Assembly (NCBI RefSeq): GCF_000002075.1
Contig: NW_004797426.1
Location: 1,237,825 to 1,301,824 of the forward strand
DNA: 64,000 nt
Reading direction: 5' to 3'
Source of the DNA: Aplysia californica
Taxonomy: Eukaryota > Mollusca > Gastropoda > Aplysiida > Aplysiidae
The position numbers and the translations under genes were made by a program. A model generated the notes under the pieces. The model saw only the letters and a program-made list of their open reading frames with translations, did no database searches and had not been told where the DNA came from. How positions within the stretch are numbered: the first letter of the stretch is position 1; every line of letters starts with the position of its first letter. Positions 1 through 11,520 of this stretch are shown one piece after another.

Positions 1-408
1 ACCCCCCCCCCCCCCCCCCCCAGGGCGATGCTACTAATTGAAGTGGTCTTAAGCCTTTCCCAAAGGGGGGACGTTAACATGTTCTTATGCTCTGTAGAAT
101 TGTAAATGGGCTGGTTCATCAATGTCATGCTCATAACTATGCCTGAACTGTAATGGGGAACTGTTGCTTTTTCTTTCCTGATCCTTACTATCATCATTTT
201 ACTTCTACTTCTTTTGTATGTTTGTCACACTTTTGTGACCCGCTATTTCCAGGGTGCCTTGATAGTCGAAGCAGACTGTGCTGTTGAGGCTAGAGAGGTG
301 AGCAGAGTAAGCCTGATTCCCTGTAAGGACTTCTCTGTTGACATCCACCCTTGGCGCTGATATGACCTTATGCAGTTGCGAGCGCCGTAGAACCTTACTA
401 AAATTAAC
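1..408 (+). repeat. SINE-B copy with 5' poly-C
   Basis: SINE-B: about 390-bp interspersed repeat that starts with a poly-C run (here about 21 C), then a GCTACTGACTGAAGTGTC-like module, a block with TTAACATGTTCTTATGC, and ends with GACCTTATGCAGTTGCGAGC then GCCGTAAAAC and ACTAAAA. This copy is nearly full length and touches the window edge. No tRNA-like head is obvious, so the class (SINE) is inferred from size, copy number and oligo-A end. Confidence 0.75.
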
Positions 409-625
409 TAAAATACATCTATCATTCTTATCTCTCCTCCTTTTTTGTGTTGGTTACTCTCTTATAACACCTCTATTCTTCAGCACTTTTATTACCTTAT
501 TGTGCTGCAAGTGCTGTCAAACTGTAACGAAATGGCATGGCATGTTGCTGTAATGCTGTAAAGCCTGTGTACATTAATCGGGGTTGAGCACAATATAAAT
601 GTCATTTATTATTATTATTATTAAT
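409..625 (+). repeat. SINE-A 3' half plus (ATT)n tail fragment
   Basis: From 409 to about 545 this matches the SINE-A body and tail; 570-623 resembles the SINE-C tail ending in ATTATTATT. It abuts the SINE-B directly, so several insertions are stacked in front of the first visible URB1 exon. Confidence 0.6.
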
Positions 626-649
626 GCTTGGACTGCTTCCTGTCGCCAG

Positions 650-807
650 CGGACGAGAGCATGCGGAGATATGTGAGCCAGGTCCTGGTCAAACTTGTGC
701 ACTGTCAGACTTGGCCTCACGACTTCTGCACCATCGTCGGCAAGTCTTCTGCGGAGCTGTGCTCGGGGGTTCGAGAGTATTTGAAGTTTTGGCTCCAGCG
801 ACCTGAA
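650..807 (+). CDS. URB1: URB1 exon a (first one visible)
   Basis: Acceptor AG is at 648-649 after a short pyrimidine tract and the donor is GAA|GTGAGTG at 808. The exon begins at codon position 2 and ends in phase 0. It encodes the residues around DESMRRYVSQVLVKLVHC. The frame stays open upstream to 628, so the acceptor choice is the main uncertainty; the (ATT)n tail of a SINE lies just upstream. Confidence 0.75.
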
Positions 808-3800
808 GTGAGTGTTTGTTTCCGTTTAGATGTGGGTTTTTTTGTCAGTTGTGCCGCGCCGTGCTTTGTTTATTTTAAAAAACTGTTTCCCCTTCCAGAT
901 AGAGCTAGCATTAAGTCTTTTTCTTTTTTTTCTTTTCTTTCTCTATCTAGATATGGCTGGCACATGCAGTCGGACTTGTAGCCAGTGATTTTGTCAGCTG
1001 ACATGGAACAATTAGTCTTTTTAAATTGGGGGGGGGGGGGATGACTTCTTTGGTGTCAGTAGTGTTATCGGGATAAATATTAACCCTATGCGTACGTGTT
1101 TTACAATCGTATCCATACGACGTCGGGAACTCTGTGCCACCACTTTCCAAAGAGGAAATTTACTCGTTAGTCTAATCCATATGCTTTGCATGGCAGTCTG
1201 TCAAAATGAATTTTTGAAAAATACTGAAAGTTTCAAAGAGATCTTCGTACTAGAAGTATTCTAAAATGTGAAGAATACAACCCTGGGGGTACAAAATGAC
1301 CCCAGACTCAGAGAGGACGGATAGGGTTAATCTTTGCGTATATGCTCCCTCTGAAAAAATAACACTCAACGCACACATGCCCACACACATACACACACAC
1401 ACACACAAACACACTACAAAAACAGTGTTTTTAGAGTCTCAAATGGAAGTCTTTACTGCAGTTTAAAAAATATATGACTCCTGACTATTTTCAGATGCAG
1501 AAAAACCGAGAAGAATCAGTCGTGTCCTCCCCTATGCCCAAGAAGTTGTTTCCTCACATCGAGCAGTGTGCCACGTTGATGGACAAGTTCTCCTCTGCCC
1601 TTATGACAACACACTTCAACGTGTCGTTGACGTCACAGGATGTGTCAGCTCTCAGTGACGCGTGTCACGATCACATCGCGTCGTTGGCGGCGGACGACAG
1701 GCTCACGGCACTCGGCCAGACTCTGATGTACATGCATCAGCTGTTTGTGTCGGAGAGACAGGTGGGGAGACGATCGTTTGACCGGAAATGTCAGATGAGA
1801 TAGGATCATAAGATAAGATAGGATCATAAGATAAGATAGAATAAGATAAGATAATTAATACTCAGCTGTTTGAGTCGGGGGGAGAGGTAGGCTGTCGCTT
1901 GTTTGACCAGTAATGTCAGATAAGATAGGATCAGAAGATAAGATAGGATAATATAAGATAAGAGTATAATTGTTTGTGTGTGGATGAGAGGTGTGTAGAC
2001 GATCATTTGACCAGTAATGGGAAATAAGATCTGGTCATAAGATAAGTTAGGATTAGATAATACTTAATTGTTTGTGTGGGGGAGACAGGTAGGAACACGA
2101 TGGTTTAACCAATAACATACATGAAATAAGATAGGATAAGATTAGATGACACTTAATTGTTTGTGTCGGAGAGAGAGGTAGCAAGTCGCTTGTTTGACCA
2201 GTAATGTGTGATGAGACAGGATCATAAGATAATACTTTATTTTCCCTGCGGGAAATAATCCATGGCTTAACAGGAATGGTAAAAGCACATAGACATCAGC
2301 TATTTCTGTTTGAGAGAGGGGTAGGAAGTCGCTTGTTAGACCAGTAACTTTCATGAGATAAGATAGGATAAGATCATATGATAATACTTAATTGTGTGTG
2401 TGGGGGAGAGATAGCAAGTCGCTTGTTTGACTGACCAGTAACATACGTGAGATAAGATAGGATAAGATAAGATAATACTTAATTGTTTGTGTGGGAGAGA
2501 GAGGTAGGAAGACGATCGTTTGACCAGTAACATACGTGAGATAAGATAGGATAAGATAAGATGATACTTAATTGTTTCTGTCGGGGAGAGAGGTAGCAAG
2601 TCGCTTGTTTGACCAGTAATGGGAGATAAGATAGGATAAGATTAGATGATACTTACTTATTTGTCCCTGTTGGAAATATTCTGTTGCTTTACAGGAGTGG
2701 TTATACACACGTATAGATATAGATGAAATACATGAAACAGGGAGAGATTCCTGCTATGGTGCTCATCTGTCATATGAAATACCTGGTTTTGTTTCTAGTC
2801 TCTATATTTGGGTAATGGTAAAAATCTAGAGACAGACATCTGAAAAAAAGTTGCATCATAGTTGTTGTATTTTCTTTTTGAAAATGCGAAGTTTAGTGTT
2901 TGTGATTTGAGTTTGGCGTCTGTCTCCTCAGGGATGTGTGGAACTGATGCAAGCCTACTGCACACTGGCAGAAGCTTTGTACAAATCGATCGCGACCTTG
3001 CCCCAGGAGCATGAAACAGCCAGCCAATCAGAAAAGGGGGAGTCTCTGTCCTCCACCGACAGCCGAGCCCCGCGGGATGGGGAAGTAGGTCAACAGGTGT
3101 GTGCGGCCGGTCAGATCCTGCTACACCCGGTCCTGGGTACAGCGTTCCTGAATGAGGTCGTTCGTAAATCTCCAGGAAAGGGCAAAGAAGGGTCGCCATC
3201 AGCGCCGACAAGTGAACTGTGCTGCGTTCTGTCCCAGTTCTTGGGGAGAGTGTTTGTTCAGAGCAAGAATATCTCGTGTGACGTCATCCCGGAGGTTTAC
3301 GACAAGTACTTGATGGAGGTGGTGAGAATCTGCCGTCAAGGTTTTGCCTCGGTCCCCACATCAGCTCAATCCACCATCTTGGAGATATTGAAGGTGATCG
3401 GGTCGGACATGGGCTCCCCGTCGTGCTCCCAGGCGTTCTGGTTGATGTGTGAGTGCGAGGTGACCCAGTTGCTGACCACTGCCGGTGGGAAGTCGGAGGC
3501 TGGCCCCAAGAAGTCGTCTCCCTTGTCCCCGCTAGGCAGAGTGTTTGTGGGGTTGCTGTCTGTGTGGATGGATCATCTGGCGGGGCCCGGCCGGCTCTCA
3601 GAGTCTGTGTTGTTTCAGTGCGACCAATCCCCGAACAACGGCGGAGCTGTCCTCAATGGCAACTTTCAGAGTCAGAGAGATGTGCGAAAGTTTCGGCAGT
3701 TTTTTGCTCTGCACGGCAAAAATTGTAACTTTGATGTCGCAAAATTTTCTGTGGTTTTTCAACTCCTGAATCGCTGCCAGGATAAAGAACTGGAGGAAGT

Positions 3801-6800
3801 GAGTCTTCGTCTTCTCCAGACTGTTCCAGAATGCATCGAGACCTGTACCGACGCCTTCCTCCGTTCGTTCCAGCGCGTTCACCTCCTGAACGGAACACGC
3901 CAGAAGATGTTAGCGATCTTGATCCAGAGCCGGCCGGACGTCTGTGACTGGTGCAGTAAGCTCGTCGCGGAGAAAGGGAAGACGGTTTCCTCGCAGAACC
4001 TGTGGTGGCTGGCAAGTAGCTGTCTACAAGCTCCTGGCGACTTCTTGTGTGAGTCGAGGCAGTTAGTTTTGCTTGTCGCTACCTGAGAATGACAAAGTTT
4101 TATCTGCTCAGTACCTAGTTTGGAAAAATTTGACATGAAAAATTTTCAGTTTCCCAACATGTCAAGCTTTTTTTAATGTGTTTCTTTGAATATTTCGATA
4201 CAGACTTTGAACAGTCGTATGATTATGAGAGAACAGATAGAACATTTGGTTTCTGACCTCATGGTCTTAGCAACTAAATAACTCAAAATAGCCAAATATG
4301 TCAGATCGAACTTTGTAATTTTAAGATCGTGGTTTTCCTAGCAGTTTAGAACACCTTTTTTCCTATAGATGTTTGAGTCAACCGCAAGCTTTGGTGCACA
4401 AGGTAATATGTAGTTTAAGAAGTGGGTGGTTAGCGGGTGCTCTGGTGTGGTTTGCTCCTTCTTTCCTATGAAAAATCTTTGTGTCGCAAGTGCTGTAAAA
4501 CTCTTACTGAAACTAAAAGATAAACCTAGAGCTTCTCTCATGTTGTGTCTTCATTAACACCTTCGGGACGACCGACGTACTTACACGCGGACTGTGCCCG
4601 ACAGAATCGGATCACCGACGTGTATTGTATTTACACGATGACAATACCACACATTCAAGCCAGTCCAGGTTTATTGAAAATTATCCATGTTTTCTGACTG
4701 CTTGTTCAAGCACCAAAGAGTTCTTTCCCTTTCGAATTCACCGAAGTTGAAGCCAGTTTGAGTTGATTAGAAGTTTTAAAAAATGTCTTCGAAACGAGTA
4801 CATGTATCATACAAGGGATATGGGCACCGACTCCGGTCCTGGGGATAAGATCGGCTGGTGTGGGGCCCGTCCCCAAGCTGTTAACACTTTACCGTCATAT
4901 CTCGTAGATCGGCGATGTTTACCACCCAGTTTCTTTGGAATTCCCCCAAAATGCCTTTGCCTTTGATGGCCAGAGTTTTTACTGTATGACCCTTGTGATG
5001 GCAAGAGTTTTTACTATATGATCATATACTAGATCTATATGAGCCTTGTGATGGCAAAGTGTTAATGGACCTATTTTTTCCTCCACAGCCGAGGCAGAGA
5101 ACACGGGTATGCTGAGGGCACTGGAGAGCGTTGTCACGGGCAACGTGGAGAGAGTGTTGCTGGCAGCTGACCCGGAGGCCTTGACCTGTGTCAATCTGTT
5201 GATACAACGCTCCGGCAGGGGAGGTCAGTCGATTTTTTTATTTAAGCCCTCCCCCCCGGCAGTGCTACAGACTGAAGTGTCTTTAGGCCAATCCCAAAGG
5301 GGGGACATTAACATGTTGTTATGCTTAGTAGAATTGTAAATGGGCTGATTCATCAATGTCATGCTCATAACTGTGCAGGAACAACATAAGGGGAACTTCT
5401 CCTTTTTCTTTCCTCTTTGCTATCGTCATTTTCCCTCTACTTCTTTTGTATTTTTGTCACTCTCTTGTGAACTGCTATTTCCAGGGTGCCTTGATAGTCG
5501 AAGCAGACTTTGTGGTGTTGAGGCAAGAGAGGTGAACAGAGTAAGCCTGATTTCCCGTTTAGACCTCTCTGTTGACATCCACCCCTTGGTGCTCATGTGA
5601 CCTTATGCAGTTGCGAGCGCCGTAAAACCTTACTAAAGTTAAACTGAGTTGCAGTGAATTGCTCAGAAGTCACACAACCTTGATTAATATACTGAAACTG
5701 ATATTGTTCTGTTCTGTGATTTCTAAGCTGAGTTAAAATTGACAATTTTGGCTAGTCGTGGTGTCTTTTAGACATTACTCTGTACCTGTTTTTTTACTGT
5801 AAAATTATGTACTTCATGTCTGTTAGTTCATCGGGTAATGAGTCAGTGAAGAATTGAGGTTTCTTTAACCCTATCCGTACGCCGTGGGGTCATTTTGTAC
5901 CCCCAGGGTTGTATGCTTCACATTTTAGAATACTTCTAGTACGAAGATCTCTTTGAAACTTTCAGTATTTTTCAAAAAATCATTTTGACAGATTACTATG
6001 CAAAGCGTACGGATCGGATCAGCGAATAAATTTCTTCTTTGGAAAGTGGTTGCACAGAGTTCCCCACGTCGTATGGATACGATAGTAAAACACGACGTAC
6101 TGATAGGGTTAAGTGGTGGCACAGAGTTCCCCACGTCGTATGGATACGATAGTAAAACACGACGTACTGATGGGGTTAAGTTTCTGTGATTAGAGTTTTA
6201 GACAAGAGGAGTGACAGTCAAATGGAAAGAATACATTAGCTACCAGCATTTAGTTCTGAGACCTTTGCACAGTATAGTGGTACAGATAATAATGCAGCTC
6301 TGATGGTCATTATAAAGAAGATCCACAGATGAAACGTAGAATTGCAACAACACAATCGTTTATAAATATTGTTGTAGTTTTGTTTTCCTAAGAGTTTTGT
6401 CTTGCCAAGATCTTTGTATCCACAGGGGAGGAGGAAACAAAACAAGCCTTATATTGGTACCAAAAAAAGCTTAATACTGATTGAACTGTTACATTTTATT
6501 TTGCTCCATTTTTATTTTAAAATCTCTTTCAAATTTTTGCTTTCCATTTCAGTGGACATTTTACGTGAGTTTACGTCCCAGTTCACGTTGCACCCGGAGA
6601 AAGCGACAAAGCTGCACTTTGACGTTCTCAGATCGGGCTTGTGCATTCCGCGAAGGGAGACGAATGAGGGGTTGAAGGGTCTGCCACAAAGAAGTGATTC
6701 TGATGATGTCGGTGATGTCCGTCGTATCAGTGACGTCAGCGGAGGCAGGCGACAGGCGGAAGAAGCTGTCGCTGTCCTGGAAGCATGTTTGCGACAGCTG

Positions 6801-9800
6801 ATGTGTCTGCTGGGAGCAAAGTCGGCGCGGGACTCGGGCCTGGAGGGACACGTCCTCACATTGGCTCTAGACCTGGTGAGTGGGCAGAGCTTCCTAGACA
6901 ACCCCCCCCCCCGGGCGGTGCTACTGACTGAGGTGTCTTTAGGCCATTCCCAAAAGGGGGACATTAACATGTTCTTATGTACAGTAGAATTGTAAATGGG
7001 CGGATTTATCAATGACATGCTCATACTTTTCCGGAACAACATAGGGGGAGCTGCTGCATTTTATTTCTAATCCTTACTATCGTCATTTTTCCTTTACTTC
7101 TTTCGTATGTTTGTCGCTCTCTTGTGAACTGCTATTTCCGAGGTGCCTTAATAATCGAAGCAGACTTTGTGCCAACTTAAACTGAAATGAGTTCATCAAA
7201 AAAGTCCTTGAGAAGATTTTTTATTTGTAGGCAGTTTTCTTTTCCCCCCTTTATTTTCTGAACACCTTTTGATGTCTCTCTATCTGTTCATCTGTTCCAG
7301 CTCTGTGAGTTTCCTGCCAGAACATTGGACATTTTGCCGTCAATGTGGGAGACGTTCGTGAAGTCGTCTCTGAGGTGAGTCCCGGGAAAAGTGGCTGGTG
7401 GACTTCTTTTACGGTGTCTTCAGAATGTTTGTAAAAAAGCCCCGAAACCTGCGGGGGGGGGGGGGATGATGGCTGGTCTGATTGTACAGGTGATGTTTTG
7501 TACAGGTGGCCTTTAGAACAGGTTGGATTGTGTATACGGATGGGGTAAGTTGTTGACCAAAAAAAATGGAATATTCCACTTTTTTTTCTGACGTCTTTGA
7601 GTTTTGATGCAGAATTTTATCAAACTCTTGAGCTCTTTGACAGGAAAGATCTGTGGCCAAAGATTTTTTTTGTATGTGATGTAGTATTTAATTGAACTTT
7701 CTCTGCTGGTAAATTTCGTTGTACATGCAATGTTTCAGTGAGGTTCACTTATTAATAGGATATGGATTATGATATAATGGAATTGTGATTTAGTTTTCGT
7801 TTTATGACCCAGTTCTTCATGAAACTGTGTGGTTGTGTGGCTGTGTCTCGCAGGTCGTTGTACACCAACTGGAAACTGTTGAGGCTTCTGTCAGAACTTG
7901 TCCCGGCGGTGTACGCGTCTGGCGTCGACCGGAAGCCTCTCGGCGGAGAAGGTAAAGTCCTAGCGGCTCACACCATGTTCCAGATGTGCATCTCCCACAC
8001 GGCGTTCCTCGACACCTTGCTGTCGGCACACAGTGGTGCTGCTAAAGGTAGTCCTTTTTTGTCTTTTTTTTTTTTCTTTCTTTTTAAGAATTATTTTAAT
8101 GTTTCCTTATAGTCCTCAAGACAGAATTAACCCCATGTGGGAACCCCATTGCAGACACTGTGACTGCCACGAGGAGACCGTTGAACATCTTCTCCTTCTC
8201 TGCCCTAACCTGGCAGTTCTTCGAAGCAGGCTCCTACACACACCTACAGACTTACAAAAATTTTGGCGGCTCAAAAAACACATTTTAAAACTTCACAGAG
8301 GTTCATCAACTATTTAGCTGTCATATAGAGTGACTTCCTTTGGTATTTCCTTCAGTGCAGTGTGTCTGTTCGTTGTTTAATTATGTTTAGTGAGCCTGGT
8401 CGCGTCGGCGACTGAAGTAGTCAGTGGTAGTGAGCGCATACCGTGGCCTGATTTCCTGTGAAACATCTATTGTCTTTATCTGTCCTCCTTTTTTGTGTTT
8501 GTTATTCTCTTGGGACACCTCTAATCTTCAGCACTTACATGACCTTATTGTGTTGCAAGTGCCTTAAAATTCTTACTAAAACTGAAAATACTGTGGCCTG
8601 GCAACTAAAGTCAGCAACGGTACTGTAAGTGATTATGTCCTGTTTTTTTCATTCCTCCCTCCTCCACAAGATGAACTTAAGTCACTGACGGTACTGTAAG
8701 TGTTTTATGTCTACTGTAAATGTTCATGTCCTGTGTTTTTATCGCTCCTTCCCTCCCCAGATGAGCTTGTGAACCTCCTCCACGCGCTGTGCGAGGTCGA
8801 GCCGTCGTGTTGCCAGACGAACCTGACCAACGTCCTCACCGCGGCCTACACCGCCACTCTGTCACTCACAGGTGCTGAATGATCATAGCAATCATTAGAG
8901 TAATAATAAAAAAAACAATAATGATGAAGATAATGGTTGCATTTATATAGCGCACATATTCATGCTCAACAGCATTAAGTTAACAGGTGCAGAATGATGA
9001 TAGAAATCATTATTGTAATAATTTTAAAAAACCATAATGATGATGATGATGATAATGATTGCATTTATATAGGGCATATATCCTTGCTCAACAGCATGCT
9101 CTGTGGTAGTAATGATTCGGCCTCTGGATCAGAAAAGTAAAGTGGTAGTAGTAATGATTCGGCCTCTGGATCAGAAAAGTAAAGTGATAGTAATAATGAT
9201 TCGGCCTCTGGATCAGAAAAGTAAAGTGATAGTAATAATGGTTCGGCTGCTGGATCAGAAAAGTAAAGTGATAGTAATAATGATTCAGCCGCTGGATCAG
9301 AAAAGTAAAGTGGTAGTAGTAATGATTCGGCCTCTGGATCAGAAAAGTAAAGTGATAGTAATAATGGTTTGGCCGCTGGATCAGAAAAGTAAAGTGATAG
9401 TAATAATGATTCGGCCTCTGGATCAGAAAAGTAAAGTGGTAGTAGTAATGGTTCGGCCGCTGGATCAGAAAAGTAAAGTGATAGTAATAATGATTCAGCC
9501 GCTGGATCAGAAAAGTAAAGTGGTTGTAGTAATGATTCGGCCTCTGGATCGGAAAAGTAAAGTGATAGTTATAATGCACAACGGCATGCTTCATGTAAGT
9601 AATAAAATAATAATAACAATAATGATGATAATGATTGCATTTATACAGCGCATATATATTTTTAAATATTTTTTTATTGCAACTTTTTCCATCTGGTGTC
9701 ATTGCGTGTGCTGGGGAAATAGTTTGTAGAAATTCAAAACTGAAAATGTTGAAAAAAGTCAGAACAGATAGATAATTTTGGTACCATTTTTGAAAGAATG

Positions 9801-11139
9801 AATCAGTTGGGTTTTTTTCCCTTCTCCTTGAACATTTTTTTTTCTGGACCTAGATCTAGGACATTTGAACAGCTTGCTGACGCTATGTTGTTTGGGTTTG
9901 TTTAACCCTATCCGTACACTCTGGGGTCATTTAGTACCCCCGGGGTTGTATTCTCCACATTTTAGAATACTTCTAGTACTCAGATCTCTTTGAAACTTTC
10001 AGTATTTCTCAAAAAATCATTTTGACAGACTGCTATGCGAAGCGTACGGATCGGATTAACGAGTAAATTTCTGCTTTGGAAAGTGGTGGCACAGGGCTCC
10101 CCATGTCGTGTGGATACAATAGTAAAACACGACGAACGGATAGGGTTAATGTTTGTTTTTTGTTTCCTTTATCTCCCCAGATCAGCGGCTGCTGCAGATG
10201 TTGGAGAAATTTTTCAAGGCCAAAGGTTCTTCCTTTGAGTGGTGAGGACTATTTGGCTTTCTTCTTGAAAAAGAATGTGATAATGGAAAGTAATTTGGGA
10301 AGAAAAACACGAGCTGTAATTAGGATGTTTTGTGCTGTAATGGGATGTACAATGCTCATGTACACATACACACTCACGTACACATACATACACACACATA
10401 CATACACACACATACATACACACACATACATACACACACATACATACACACACATACACACACACACATACATACACACACACACACATAGACACACATA
10501 CACACACACACATACATACACACACACACACATAGACACACACATGCACACATATACACACATACACACACATGCACACATATACACACACACACATACA
10601 CACACAATAATTAGGAGATTACATGTGAGTCACATAATACACACTCATACACGCAGACACACAATAACTAGGAGATTACATATGAGTCACATAATACATG
10701 ATCTACCAGGAAGACTGATCATATTTCATGCACAACCTCTTGTGACACCTCTAATCTCCGCCACTTGTATGACCTAATTGTGTTGCAGATGCCATAAAAC
10801 TCTTACTGAAACATAAAACAAAAACAAAATTTAGTTCCTCGTTTTCTCTCATCGAATGACTATAATGTATCCGTTTATGTATTTTGCGAATTGCATTGTG
10901 TATATTATTTTGTATTTGTATGGGCTCATTTCGTAAGGATGTGTAAGCGTGTGGGTGTGATAAACGAGTAGATGTGTGTGTGGTGTGCATATGTATGTGC
11001 GTGTAATGTGTGCGTGAGTGTGTGTGTTTGTGCATGTGTGTGAGAGAGAGAGAATATTGTTCGTATATGCATTTATGTAAAGCACCTAGAGCTGTGTTCA
11101 CACGGGAGTGGGCGCTATAGAAATGGTCTACACTATTAA

Positions 11140-11181
<42 letters not shown>

Positions 11182-11459
11182 CAGTATTATTATTATCATT
11201 ATTATTATTGTTATTATCATTATTATTTTCATTCTTATTCTTATCATCATCACCATCAGCCCAAACCTGTGGGGCAAAGCGGCCTTGGAACACCGCAGCG
11301 TGTCAGACTTACTGGGCCCCAGCTTAGACCGTCAGGTGACTGTGAAGAGTGTTCTGGAGCAGCTTGATCCTGCCACCATGCGGAAGTCGCTGCTGTGTTT
11401 CCCTGTGCTCCGATCCCAGCAGATGGTGAGTGGGGCCATCTCTCTGTCTCTGTCTCTCT

Positions 11460-11520
<61 letters not shown>

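Noticed and set aside
6512-7042. 176-residue minus-strand frame over URB1 exon e
   Set aside because: Antisense shadow; it extends into the SINE-B repeat.
9103-9575. CRISPR-like array (also 36-, 37- and 53-bp arrays)
   Set aside because: Units are contiguous with no unique spacers and the genome is animal.
9088-9729. Overlapping 200-residue frames on both strands as genes
   Set aside because: They come from a 39-bp tandem repeat whose period is a multiple of three; no start context, domain or splice support.
10249-10605. Cys/Val-rich protein (CVCVCMYV repeats)
   Set aside because: Translation of a CA/TG microsatellite.
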